Positions 19,861 through 27,718 of a stretch of 64,000 bases of DNA are shown in pieces (positions within the stretch are counted from its first letter, which is position 1; the number at the start of each line of letters is the position of its first letter). The stretch covers positions 1,674,001-1,738,000 of the forward strand of contig NZ_LT906438.1 of assembly GCF_900186955.1 (NCBI RefSeq), written 5' to 3'. The notes under the pieces are model-generated. The model was given only the letters and a program-made list of their open reading frames with translations, did not search any database and had not been told where the DNA came from. The stretch is from Bacillus pumilus (GTDB lineage Bacteria > Bacillota > Bacilli > Bacillales > Bacillaceae). Made by a program: the position numbers and the translations under genes.

Positions 19861-19891
19861 AAAAAAAACAAAGGGCTAAAAAAGCCCTTTG
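19861..19891 (-). terminator. Terminator of the minus-strand secreted-protein gene
   Basis: CAAAGGGCT and AGCCCTTTG pair around five As. The T-run needed for termination is present only on the minus strand (the plus strand reads AAAAAAAA before the stem), so it serves the gene at 19930-20463. Confidence 0.8.
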
Positions 19892-19901
19892 TCACAGTCT
19901 G

Positions 19902-19927
19902 AAGCGCTCATATTTGAGTGCTTTTTT
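19902..19927 (+). terminator. mutSL terminator
   Basis: AAGCGCTCA-TATT-TGAGTGCTT (9 bp, one G-U) followed by TTTTTT on the plus strand. Confidence 0.8.
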
Positions 19928-19929
19928 AT

Positions 19930-20463
19930 TTAGCAACCACACGGATCTGGTGGTGTGACCACAACTGGTCGTGTTTGAATATCGAGGGTGTCCTCTGCAT
20001 AAAATTTAGAACCAATGCTAAGCGCACGGTTTTCTGCACGGAACGTATATGTACCTGCAGCAGGAAGTACTTTGTGTGAAAGTTGTAATTTAAATTGTGA
20101 AATTCCTAATAAATCGAGTCTAGCTGGAATGCGGACCGTTTTTCCACTGTTCAAAATGTAGCTGTCTTTTAGTGCTTTTCCATTGAAGATGTCTTTTGTT
20201 GTCGCTTGAAAGCCTGCAGGTAATGTGAACTCAATGGCACCGAGACTTAATACAGAATTTGGGCGGTATGTCAGCTCAATGTCAGAAAAAGACCATTCCT
20301 GCTTACTTGTACCTGTAATTTTCGCATAAAGTTCAGCTGGTCTGGCATTTGTTGATGCCTTGCCCTCCTGTGTGGCTCCTTCAGCGGATGCGGCAATCGG
20401 TACCGAGAGTGCCATGACCAATGTGAGCATCCCCATCATGATCATCGTCCATGTTTTTTTCAT
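19930..20463 (-). CDS. Secreted protein of unknown function
   Basis: This 177-aa protein starts with a clear signal peptide (MKKTW, a hydrophobic core, then a likely cleavage at ASA-E near residues 25-28). The mature part has an alternating beta-rich pattern (IELTYRPNSVLSLGAIEFTLP, HKVLPAAGTYTFRAEN) of the sort seen in secreted immunoglobulin-like or adhesion modules. It ends TPPDPCGC with a Cys-Gly-Cys tail. RBS AAGGGGGAAGG is strong. I do not recognise the family. A 14-bp inverted repeat lies just upstream and probably controls it. Confidence 0.75.
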   Translation of the reverse strand: MKKTWTMIMMGMLTLVMALSVPIAASAEGATQEGKASTNARPAELYAKITGTSKQEWSFSDIELTYRPNSVLSLGAIEFTLPAGFQATTKDIFNGKALKDSYILNSGKTVRIPARLDLLGISQFKLQLSHKVLPAAGTYTFRAENRALSIGSKFYAEDTLDIQTRPVVVTPPDPCGC

Positions 20464-20485
20464 TTCTTCCTTCCCCCTTGTTGAA

Positions 20486-20527
20486 TATAGGTAAATAATA
20501 GATAATTACACCCATTATTTACCTATA
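20486..20527. repeat. 14-bp perfect inverted repeat upstream of the secreted-protein gene
   Basis: TATAGGTAAATAAT (20486-20499) and its exact complement ATTATTTACCTATA (20514-20527) are separated by 14 bp, 23 bp upstream of the minus-strand start codon. Location and symmetry suggest an operator for a dimeric or tetrameric regulator. Confidence 0.7.
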
Positions 20528-20588
20528 ATGTTACCATATCCCTACATGGTATTAAATGGTATATTATACCCTTATTTTGTCATTTTGT

Positions 20589-20987
20589 TTAGTAATAACG
20601 GGGAAAATGCGCATTTGGTTGGTTCATTCCGTAACCAAAGCCTGGCATTTGCTGATTCGGCATCATCATATGCATATCTTGATATCCGTATGGATGATAT
20701 GGCATCATTCCATATCCACCATAGTGGCCATGATGATGGTGATCCTTCATTGGAACATGCGAAAAGGGGTCATGCTGATTTGGAAAAGGCGGATAGGCTG
20801 AATGATGATGCGGATAATGTCCGCTGTACTTATCCTTTTTACCGGTATGATAATGGTTTGGCATATTCATATGATCATGCATGTTTGGCGCGACCACATG
20901 CTCATGATTGGCTGTATACACATTCTCAAACGTATGGTACGGATTTCCTTCGTGATGATAATTCATTTGGCTATTCATATTGTTCAT
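20589..20987 (-). CDS. His/Met/Tyr/Pro-rich protein, probable spore coat component
   Basis: This low-complexity protein (132 aa from ATG 20987) is rich in His, Met, Tyr, Asn, Pro and Gly, with runs such as HHHHGHYGGYG and MHMMMPNQQMPG. Such composition is common among coat and crust proteins and may bind metal. AAAGGATGAG precedes the chosen Met; an ATG four codons upstream directly abuts that site. CATAGGATA at 21019-21027 fits the sigma-K -10 consensus, which supports late mother-cell expression. I do not recognise a named family. A longer open frame on the plus strand is a shadow of it. Confidence 0.65.
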   Translation of the reverse strand: MNNMNSQMNYHHEGNPYHTFENVYTANHEHVVAPNMHDHMNMPNHYHTGKKDKYSGHYPHHHSAYPPFPNQHDPFSHVPMKDHHHHGHYGGYGMMPYHPYGYQDMHMMMPNQQMPGFGYGMNQPNAHFPRYY

Positions 20988-21018
20988 TTGATATCTCATC
21001 CTTTATGTCAGGTTGCCA

Positions 21019-21027
21019 TATCCTATG
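21019..21027 (-). promoter_or_regulatory. Possible sigma-K -10 element
   Basis: Minus-strand CATAGGATA matches CATAnnnTA and lies 32 bp upstream of the coat-like gene start. No clear AC-type -35 is seen 16 bp further up. Confidence 0.4.
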
Positions 21028-21058
21028 AGCATGATCCGTTTCATGAGCCTATCCATAT

Positions 21059-21083
21059 GAAAAAAACCGGCTTTTCAGCCGGG
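21059..21083 (-). terminator. Terminator of the Cys/His-rich coat-like gene
   Basis: CCGGCT-GAAA-AGCCGG followed by seven Ts, read on the minus strand. Confidence 0.85.
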
Positions 21084-21113
21084 AAAACAAAAAGCAGTTG
21101 AAAGCGTCAGGTG

Positions 21114-21341
21114 CTAATATGAGAAGCCATGTCTTCTTCTACGACGCTTCTTACAACTGCTGCAGACACTTTTAGGGTAATAATAGGGATCGTAGCTTCT
21201 AGAAGTATCCCAGAAATCGCTCTCAAACCAATCATCTTTTTTATGATGAAACTTTTTTTCTTTACATGGGTCCTCATGGCAATGATCGTCATGCTTTTTA
21301 TAACAGTTTGAGTGGGAATGTTTGCACTTGCATTTGCACAT
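21114..21341 (-). CDS. Cys/His/Lys/Arg-rich small protein, probable spore coat component
   Basis: A 75-aa product starts MCKCKCKHSHSNCYKKHDDH, passes through a Lys/Asp/Trp segment and a Tyr-rich stretch (DPYYYPKSVCSSC), and ends in an Arg-rich tail. The composition suits a cross-linked or metal-binding coat protein. ATG 21341 is six bases from GGAGGG; the ATG at 21347 touches that site, so it is less likely. CATATACTA (21371-21379) fits a sigma-K -10. The open frame extends upstream to 21449 but has no start signals there. Confidence 0.65.
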   Translation of the reverse strand: MCKCKCKHSHSNCYKKHDDHCHEDPCKEKKFHHKKDDWFESDFWDTSRSYDPYYYPKSVCSSCKKRRRRRHGFSY

Positions 21342-21370
21342 TGTCATCCCTCCTAAATGTGACTCAATGC

Positions 21371-21379
21371 TAGTATATG
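21371..21379 (-). promoter_or_regulatory. Possible sigma-K -10 element
   Basis: Minus-strand CATATACTA fits CATAnnnTA, 30 bp upstream of the Cys/His-rich gene start; no convincing -35 was found. Confidence 0.4.
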
Positions 21380-21515
21380 CACGAATAAGACAAGGGGACT
21401 GGATGGTGGCGCATCTTTTGTAAAAAAAGGCTTTTTCTGAAAAATTCAAATGAAAAGAATTGACTAGTGCTAAAATAACATGATAAAATATAAATTTTTA
21501 TCCGCCGATGAAATG

Positions 21516-21524
21516 TGTTATAAT
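21516..21524 (+). promoter_or_regulatory. Extended -10 promoter of the CarD-family gene
   Basis: TGTTATAAT is a full TGn-TATAAT extended -10, 31 bp before the start codon. Confidence 0.65.
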
Positions 21525-21555
21525 CAAATTGTGAATACTTTCGGAGGTGGCGGAT

Positions 21556-22029
21556 TTGTTTCAAATAGGTGATAAAATTGTTTATCCTATGCATGGTGCC
21601 GGTGTGATTGAAGGAATGGAAGAAAAAGAGATTTTAGGTAAGACGGAAGAATATTTTCTGATTCAAATGCCGAATATGCAGATGATGATCCCAAGAGGCA
21701 GAATCAATCAACTAGGTATACGTCAGGTAGCAGATCAAGCAACGCTGAAAGTTGTGATGAACAATTTTGCAGAAGAAACAAACGACGACACGCTTACTTG
21801 GAAGCAAAGATATGATGAAAATATGAAAAAGCTAAAAACAGGTGCGATCGAAGATGGTGCAGACGTTGTCAAAGATCTGATGAGACGAAATCAGAAGAAA
21901 GCATTAAATTCAAGTGAAAAGAAGATGCTTGAAGATGCTCGAGGCATGTTAGTGAGTGAAATTTCTCTTGCACAAGGGCTTTCACAAGATGAAGTCCTTT
22001 CAGCTTTAGAGAATGAACTAAGAGTTTAA
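21556..22029 (+). CDS. ydeB: CarD/CdnL family transcriptional regulator YdeB
   Basis: This 157-aa protein has the CarD/TRCF RNA-polymerase-interacting fold at its N-terminus (MFQIGDKIVYPMHGAGVIEG) and a helical DNA-binding C-terminus (WKQRYDENMKKLKTG, KKALNSSEKKMLEDAR). Members bind the RNA polymerase beta subunit and stabilise open promoter complexes. I chose TTG 21556 because it aligns with the known N-terminus of YdeB and sits eight bases after GGAGGTGG; a GTG nine bases upstream overlaps that site. It has its own promoter and a strong terminator. Confidence 0.9.
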   Translation: MFQIGDKIVYPMHGAGVIEGMEEKEILGKTEEYFLIQMPNMQMMIPRGRINQLGIRQVADQATLKVVMNNFAEETNDDTLTWKQRYDENMKKLKTGAIEDGADVVKDLMRRNQKKALNSSEKKMLEDARGMLVSEISLAQGLSQDEVLSALENELRV

Positions 22030-22048
22030 TGATGGATATACAGTAATT

Positions 22049-22091
22049 GGCTGTAAACAGAAGGGTATCCCTTTTGTTTACGGCTTTTTTT
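22049..22091 (+). terminator. ydeB terminator
   Basis: A 17-bp stem with G-U pairs (GGCTGTAAACAGAAGGG against the segment ending TTTACGGCT) around TAT, followed by a T-run. Confidence 0.9.
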
Positions 22092-22342
22092 GTTTGAAAT
22101 CAGAAGAATATGTCCATTTTTGTAGGTGATTTTAACTAAAGCTAAAATAAGGTCATACGATGCAGTTTTTATTCAAGCAGCGAATGATTCAAAGAAGTCA
22201 GAAATACCTAGAGAGGCATAAAAAAACAGGTAAGTTCTCCTGATTCGTTTAAAAGAGCCGGACAACCTTTGAATTCTGTTAGCCATTGATAGTAAAATAA
22301 TGCGATAAGATGACACCTTAGAGAATGAAAAGGAGCGGTGAA

Positions 22343-23092
22343 ATGAAAAGGCTACTGATATGTGGATTCATCTTTCTGATCCTATGTGCTCTTTTAATGG
22401 TGAAATGCAGCCATTCTGTTCAAGAAAAAAAAGAGCAAAAGCAACATCAAGAAGAGATAGAAAAGTATCAAAAAGAGCGAAAAAAAGGGGATCGATACGA
22501 CAGTTTTAAACAGCTTATTCGGCATGAAAGAAAAGGGTATGAAATAGAATTTCACGAAAAGGGCGGAAGTGATTTACTCGTCTTTTCTCCTCATGGAGGG
22601 GAAATTGAACCAGGAACAAGTGAAATTGTAGAAGCATTTCAAGAAAGATACTCGACGTATTTGTTTGAAGGAACGAAACAAGACAACAATCGTGATTTGC
22701 ATATTACAAGCACCAAGTTTGATGAACCGATATTGGTCCAAATGATTAAAACGTATCCCTTCTCCATTTCCATCCACGGCTATAAAAGTGATAAAAAGCA
22801 CACGCTAGTTGGCGGGACAAACGAAAAAATGAAAAGAGCAGTTGTACGAGAGTTAAAAGATCGAGGATTTTCTGCAGAAATGGTGCAAGAAGGCGAACGG
22901 CTTTCAGGAACAGATCCTAAAAATATTAATAATCGAAATGCAAGTGGTGAAAGCGTTCAGCTAGAAATTAGTACGGCGCAGAGAGAATCTTTTTTCGACC
23001 ATTTTGATACGAGAAAAGGAAAGAAAAAAGCATTCAGACGTTATATCCGTGCTTTAAAAGAAGTATTAAGAGAATTTGACCCAACTTCGTAG
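22343..23092 (+). CDS. Poly-gamma-glutamate hydrolase family (DUF867) protein, membrane-anchored or secreted
   Basis: This 249-aa protein has an N-terminal hydrophobic segment (about residues 3-20, ending near MVKCS), then a charged linker and a zinc-hydrolase-like domain related to phage PghP. The motifs SPHGGEIEPGTSEI and SISIHGYK supply His and Glu ligands, and VQLEIS supplies a late glutamate. It is a clear paralogue of the ymaC product at 26408-27142 (shared SPHGG, STYLFEG, LHVTSTNFDEP-like and NINN motifs). ATG 22343 follows AAAAGGAGCGG; an ATG six codons earlier precedes that site. The likely substrate is poly-gamma-glutamate, by family. Confidence 0.82.
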   Translation: MKRLLICGFIFLILCALLMVKCSHSVQEKKEQKQHQEEIEKYQKERKKGDRYDSFKQLIRHERKGYEIEFHEKGGSDLLVFSPHGGEIEPGTSEIVEAFQERYSTYLFEGTKQDNNRDLHITSTKFDEPILVQMIKTYPFSISIHGYKSDKKHTLVGGTNEKMKRAVVRELKDRGFSAEMVQEGERLSGTDPKNINNRNASGESVQLEISTAQRESFFDHFDTRKGKKKAFRRYIRALKEVLREFDPTS

Positions 23093-23257
23093 TGAAATCG
23101 TTTTGATGGGTAAAAGTACTCCATTTAAACTTGGTAAAAAAGATAGAAATATGCGAAATGAACATAAATCATGCAATAAATTACAATTTGCCTTAAAAAC
23201 ATAAATTATGTAAAATAATAGTTATCAGTTTGATATGATAGAATGGGGCTGAAGTGG

Positions 23258-24406
23258 ATGGCACATAAAATACCATCTTCCGAAGTAGGTGTAAAGATCA
23301 ATCAATGGTACACGCATATTTGCAAATTTGAAGTCGAACAAGCAAACGATATGAAGCGCCTTGTTGAAGAAGAAATTCATGAGATGGAAGAGGATCAAGA
23401 TTTGCTTCTATATTATTCTCTAATGGATTTTCGCCATCAACTGATGCTTCAGCATTTAACGCCAGTCCATGCAGGGAGTGAAACACTTCAAGCCGTGTCT
23501 TTTCCGAAAGAAATGGAAGATGGAGAAGATGAGATGACAGGCTTACTTGGCTATTACTTTCATTTTTTTCATGGAATGTATGCGTTTATCCAGCGCCGAT
23601 ACATCGAGGCCATTTCCTATTACAAGCATGCGGAACATCAACTGATCTTAGTGACAGATGAGATTGAAAAAGCGGAATTTTACTATAAAATCGCTGAAGT
23701 ATACTATCATATGAAACAAACTTATTTCTCCATGCATTATGCTAAAAAGGCGAGAGACATTTATAAGAAACATCAGCTTTATGGAAAAAGAAGCATTCAA
23801 TGTGATTTTGTCATGGCAGGTAATTGTATTGATGTGAGTCAGCACCAAAAAGCGCTTCCTTACTTAGAAAAAGCGTTAAAGGTTTGTGAAGCGATGGAGC
23901 GGAAAGAGTGCACATCTTATTTTAAAGCGATGGCTCTTAATAACTTAGGAGCTTGTCATTATAGTATGGGAACGTACCATACAGCGACAGTCTTTTTTGA
24001 ACAAGCCATTTCCCTTTATCAAAAAGATCAAGCATCCACGATGATCAAATCATTATTTTCACTTGCTCTTACCTGGTTTAAACTCGGAGATATCGAGCGG
24101 GCGGGTGAGGCTATACGTAAAGGAATGAACGAGGCTTGTTTATTGGAAGATGAAATTTATCAGTTGAAATTTCAATTTTTACAGGCGCTTTATATAGAAA
24201 AAGACAGCTGTGAGCAATTAAGATCGGCACTATTTGGACTGCGAAGCAAAAAAATGTTTGCTGATTTAGAGGAATTAGCACTTGATGCGGCTAATTATTA
24301 TAAGGAACGCGACATGTACAAGGAATCCTCCACTTTTTTTGAGATTGTGATCGAAGCGCGTACGCACATTCAAAAAGGAGATGAGATGTATGAGAACGAA
24401 GCATAA
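23258..24406 (+). CDS. Rap family TPR phosphatase/regulator
   Basis: This 382-aa tetratricopeptide protein has the Rap N-terminal helical bundle (SSEVGVKINQWYTHICKFEV, then EIHEMEEDQDLLLYYSLMDFRH) and TPR repeats (SYYKHAEHQL, ALNNLGACHYSMGTYHTA). Rap proteins dephosphorylate Spo0F or block response regulators such as ComA and are inhibited by secreted Phr peptides. It ends HIQKGDEMYENEA, like RapA. ATG 23258 matches the family N-terminus (M-x-x-KIPSS). A possible degenerate phr overlaps its end. The target cannot be told from the sequence. Confidence 0.92.
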   Translation: MAHKIPSSEVGVKINQWYTHICKFEVEQANDMKRLVEEEIHEMEEDQDLLLYYSLMDFRHQLMLQHLTPVHAGSETLQAVSFPKEMEDGEDEMTGLLGYYFHFFHGMYAFIQRRYIEAISYYKHAEHQLILVTDEIEKAEFYYKIAEVYYHMKQTYFSMHYAKKARDIYKKHQLYGKRSIQCDFVMAGNCIDVSQHQKALPYLEKALKVCEAMERKECTSYFKAMALNNLGACHYSMGTYHTATVFFEQAISLYQKDQASTMIKSLFSLALTWFKLGDIERAGEAIRKGMNEACLLEDEIYQLKFQFLQALYIEKDSCEQLRSALFGLRSKKMFADLEELALDAANYYKERDMYKESSTFFEIVIEARTHIQKGDEMYENEA

Positions 24407-24446
24407 CATGTCAGCTGATCAAGTAGATGAAAGACTTCACACGTAA
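24390..24446 (+). CDS. Possible degenerate phr-type mini-gene
   Basis: An 18-codon frame overlaps the rap end out of frame, starts at ATG 24390 ten bases after AAGGAG, and encodes MRTKHNMSADQVDERLHT. The position and the C-terminal ERLHT resemble Phr pre-peptides, but the hydrophobic export core is missing. It may be a phr gene that lost its signal region, or a chance frame. Confidence 0.3.
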   Translation: MRTKHNMSADQVDERLHT

Positions 24447-24464
24447 TAACAGACAAAAACAACA

Positions 24465-24497
24465 CCCTTTACGAATCAACGTAAAGGGCTTTTTTAT
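24465..24497. terminator. Bidirectional terminator between rap and aprX
   Basis: CCCTTTACG-AATCAA-CGTAAAGGG with TTTTTT on the plus side and TGTTGTTTTT on the minus side, between convergent genes. Confidence 0.88.
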
Positions 24498-25823
24498 TTA
24501 TTCTTTGATGGCTTTTTCTGCGTCAATGGCACCTGCCCCGTAAATCATCGGGTCATCCCCAGACCACTTGCTTGTATTTTCTTTTAACAGGGTTTTGACC
24601 TCATCGGGCGTTAAATCTTGTGAATGCTCTAATAGAAGAGCACAAATACCAGCGCAAATCGGTGTTGCCATAGATGTGCCAGATAACGTCGTGTAATCAT
24701 CATCGACTCTGCTTGATTTGTCGAGTTTATCTAGAAAGGATCTTGGTGATCTGAGAGAGACGATGTTTACTCCTGGTGCAAGGATATCAGGCTTTGTCTC
24801 ACTATAAACAGTAGGACCTCTGCTTGAAAATGGTGCCACGATATCATCGTTTGATTCTGGTGTATTCCGGTCATCAAAAGCGCCAACCGTAATCACTTTT
24901 TGACTGACGGCAGGGCTCGCAATCGTTTGACTGTTAGGACCAGAGTTTCCGGCTGCGACGCATACTACAATGCCTTGATCCCAAGCAGCATTGACAGCAC
25001 GCACCATCGGATCGTCCTGTTCGTCATCATAACGCTGAGCATCTCCGCCTAGTGACATACTCATAATATGAATCGGATCATCAGGGTGATCTTCATTGAA
25101 CTGGATGCACCATTCAACCCCTTCTATAATAGTAGAAAGCGATCCAGCCCCTTGTTTATTTAACACTTTTACGCCAATTAAATGAGCTTTTGGAGCAGGT
25201 CCTTTGTACAAGCCATCTGAGGCCGCTCCGTCTCCAGCTACATCTCCAGCGCAGTGAGTACCATGCCCGTTATCATCATAAGGCTTTGTTTTTTGCTTGA
25301 CTAAGTCCACAAAATCGCGAATCCTTCCTTCTAAATCTTCATGCGGATAAATTCCTGTATCAATGACAGCGACCGTAATGCCTTCCCCTGTTAAGGCTGT
25401 ACCGTTGCGGAAGACTTCATCCGCGTGACTGGCTTGTGTGGCCACATCCAGAAGTGCATGAACTTTCCGGTCTAAATAAATTTTACGAATATGCTCACCA
25501 TTTGCTAACAGCTCCTCTAAAGCGGCCGGTGTTATGTCTGCAGCGCAGCAGTCGATATGTGAAAAGTGCCGTTTGATATTTGTTTTTCTACTTTTTTTCA
25601 TGAGCTGTTTTGTGCTTTGAATCCCTGCTTCGACCGCGTCTTTCTTAAATTCAATAATTACACGAAGCTTCTTTCTCTTCTTTAATCTTCCTTCAAAGAA
25701 ACGATGAAGAAAGCATGGCGTCCATTTAAAAGGTTTATAAAGGTGAAGGACGGTCTCTCTTAAAGGCTGATCTAGTTTACTAGCATGTGTCCTGACCATT
25801 TGCACCATAGAAAATCCAAACAT
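24498..25823 (-). CDS. aprX: Intracellular subtilisin-like serine protease AprX
   Basis: This 441-aa subtilase has the catalytic triad segments AVIDTGIYPHED (Asp), DNGHGTHCAGDVAG (His) and LSGTSMATPICAG (Ser), and the oxyanion region AAGNSGPNS. There is no signal peptide; an N-terminal region of about 140 residues precedes the protease domain, as in B. subtilis AprX, an intracellular protease. RBS GGAGGGCATCAC precedes ATG. Convergent with the upstream rap; followed on the plus strand by ymaC, the conserved order. Confidence 0.96.
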   Translation of the reverse strand: MFGFSMVQMVRTHASKLDQPLRETVLHLYKPFKWTPCFLHRFFEGRLKKRKKLRVIIEFKKDAVEAGIQSTKQLMKKSRKTNIKRHFSHIDCCAADITPAALEELLANGEHIRKIYLDRKVHALLDVATQASHADEVFRNGTALTGEGITVAVIDTGIYPHEDLEGRIRDFVDLVKQKTKPYDDNGHGTHCAGDVAGDGAASDGLYKGPAPKAHLIGVKVLNKQGAGSLSTIIEGVEWCIQFNEDHPDDPIHIMSMSLGGDAQRYDDEQDDPMVRAVNAAWDQGIVVCVAAGNSGPNSQTIASPAVSQKVITVGAFDDRNTPESNDDIVAPFSSRGPTVYSETKPDILAPGVNIVSLRSPRSFLDKLDKSSRVDDDYTTLSGTSMATPICAGICALLLEHSQDLTPDEVKTLLKENTSKWSGDDPMIYGAGAIDAEKAIKE

Positions 25824-26407
25824 GTGATGCCCTCCATTCTAGCTATCCATTCTTGTACACTCTTACGTTATGAGAATGAGAGCTGCTTTGTTCGGATTCT
25901 TGTCCCTTCTTTTCTTCATATTGGCGGCTTACTCATTTCTGATGAAAAAGAAAAGCGCTTACATTTTGTAAAATAATAGAAAAAGGTGGAAAACATGTAG
26001 AATCAGCCGATGATAGGTGGGAGAGTTCTTCTTAAAGAACCGGTGAAACAAACGATTTTGCAGAAAAAAGGAGGGGTTAGACAGGGTCAATGCTCATACA
26101 AATGTGACTTGTCACAGAGGAAAAAAATCAAATCCATATAAAAACAAGCCGAATTAAAGAAAACAGACTGGATAGAACTAGGTCATTTTAAACATAACTT
26201 CGTTTGTCTGTCATACTATTCTAACTCTGTTTTCAAAGACGAGAGGCGTTTCTGTGTATATAAATGCAATTATCTTATTTTTGAGGAATCTCATGATCTA
26301 GAGTGTTATGATCAAATTTGAAGAGAAAAAGTGGAAAAAATGAAAAGAAATGATGATTCAATATAAATCATAGAAACGGCTTAGAAATCTGTTAAAGGAG
26401 AACGGGA
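25824..26407. other. 584-bp divergent intergenic region between aprX and ymaC
   Basis: No convincing gene is seen. It contains the short palindrome TGTGACTTGTCACA (26103-26116) and a sequence resembling a ribosome-binding site (AAAGGAGGGG near 26068) without a following frame of note. It probably holds the divergent promoters of aprX and ymaC. Confidence 0.5.
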
Positions 26408-27142
26408 ATGAAGAAGTTTTTTGCTTTGCTTCTCCTGCTTGCGATCGGATGGGGCGTTTATTATACAATGCAAGCACAGGAACATGATGAGCCATTGTCA
26501 TCAGGTGGGGAAGACGAAAGCGGTTCAAATGATATTTATCGCAATTTTAAAGAACTGGAAGAAAACGAATCAACAAGCAGCTATCAAATTACAGCCAACC
26601 CAGTGCCTGGAAGCCGTCTTCTTGTGATGTCACCCCATGGCGGGAGAATTGAAGGCGGCGTGAGTGAGATCGTCCATTTTTTCGATAATGATTTCTCTAC
26701 GTATTTGTTTGAAGGTTTAAGAGAGAATGCGTCAGAACTTCATGTGACAAGTACAAACTTTGATGAGCCAGTCGGCGTCGCGCAGGCAAAAGCACACGAT
26801 TATATCTTAGCAGTGCATGGATACAAAGGTGAGGAAGGCATTGACCATACGCTCGTTGGCGGAACAGATTACGACCGTGCAGAAAAAATAGTGAATTCAT
26901 TAGAGCGAAACGGATTTTCTGCTGAACTGGCTGTCGCACACGCAACCCTGAGCGGAACAAGCAATCATAATATTAATAATCTTACTAAAACAGGGCAAAG
27001 TGTACAGCTAGAGATTAGTAGAAGTCAGCGTGAAGCTTTATTTGACAGTTTTGACTTTCGGCGGCGGTCGAGTACAAAAAACGAGACGTTCTACCGGTAT
27101 GTCAGGGCGATTCGGACAGTGCTGGATGAGGAATATACATAA
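26408..27142 (+). CDS. ymaC: YmaC, poly-gamma-glutamate hydrolase family (DUF867)
   Basis: This 244-aa protein has an N-terminal membrane or signal segment (about residues 3-20) and a DUF867 hydrolase domain with SPHGGRIEGGVSEI, ILAVHGYKGEE, HNINNLTKTGQSVQLEIS and related motifs. The phage PghP enzyme of this fold degrades poly-gamma-glutamate; a substrate in Bacillus is inferred. It is paralogous to the gene at 22343-23092. RBS AAAGGAGAACGGGA precedes the ATG. ymaD follows 77 bp downstream. Confidence 0.88.
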   Translation: MKKFFALLLLLAIGWGVYYTMQAQEHDEPLSSGGEDESGSNDIYRNFKELEENESTSSYQITANPVPGSRLLVMSPHGGRIEGGVSEIVHFFDNDFSTYLFEGLRENASELHVTSTNFDEPVGVAQAKAHDYILAVHGYKGEEGIDHTLVGGTDYDRAEKIVNSLERNGFSAELAVAHATLSGTSNHNINNLTKTGQSVQLEISRSQREALFDSFDFRRRSSTKNETFYRYVRAIRTVLDEEYT

Positions 27143-27219
27143 AGATGGTGCACATGTTAAGACAAGTAGCGTGAATTCTTGTTACACTATAAAAAGTGAT
27201 AACAAAAGGAGAGACGAAT

Positions 27220-27669
27220 ATGGCGCGTCATCATTTTCATCTTCAGGCGAGCTGGCCTGGCCTGCGTAACGATGTGGGTACAATCTCATGCGAACAGTTA
27301 AAAACGAAGATTTCAATTCCGAAAGAAATGGACGGTCCCGGCATCGGAACAAATCCAGATGAGATGCTCTTAGGTGCAGCGGCTACGTGTTATATTATTA
27401 CACTTGCCGCTATGATGGAGCGGAGCCAATTAGAAAAAGAGGATCTCACAATGAGTTCTGAGGCTGTCGTAGATGTGACAAATGGTGTGTTTACATATGA
27501 AAAAATCATTCACCGGCCTGTCATCATCCTCAAAGCCTCTGCTTCTCCGCAAGATATTGAGCTTGCCCGCAAGCTCGCGCACAAAGCCGAAAGCTCATGT
27601 ATGATCTCAAGAGCTGTTCAAGGAAATGTGGACATTTCCTTAGAAGAAACCATTCAAGTCGACGGGTAA
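27220..27669 (+). CDS. ymaD: OsmC/Ohr-type protein YmaD
   Basis: This 149-aa OsmC-family protein probably reduces organic or lipid hydroperoxides. The family cysteines are in GAAATCYIITLAAMM and in AESSCMISRAVQGNV. I chose ATG 27220 (MARHHFHLQ) because AAAGGAGAGACG precedes it; an in-frame upstream codon has no such site. Position after ymaC and convergent with ebrB matches B. subtilis. Confidence 0.92.
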   Translation: MARHHFHLQASWPGLRNDVGTISCEQLKTKISIPKEMDGPGIGTNPDEMLLGAAATCYIITLAAMMERSQLEKEDLTMSSEAVVDVTNGVFTYEKIIHRPVIILKASASPQDIELARKLAHKAESSCMISRAVQGNVDISLEETIQVDG

Positions 27670-27673
27670 AAAC

Positions 27674-27718
27674 AAAAAGTCATTTTCTCTTAATGAAATG
27701 GAGAAAATGACTTTTTTT
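27674..27718. terminator. Bidirectional terminator between ymaD and ebrB
   Basis: AAAAAGTCATTTTCTC pairs perfectly with GAGAAAATGACTTTTT around 11 nt; T-runs exist in both directions, and the structure touches the ebrB stop codon. Confidence 0.9.

Noticed and set aside
20528..21028. 166-codon plus-strand open frame
   Set aside because: It lies opposite the His/Met-rich minus-strand gene, has no ribosome-binding site, and its openness follows from the repetitive CAT/ATG codons of that gene.
26103..26116. TGTGACTTGTCACA as an Fnr site between aprX and ymaC
   Set aside because: Fnr sites have six bases between TGTGA and TCACA; here there are four, and the neighbouring genes are not typical Fnr targets.
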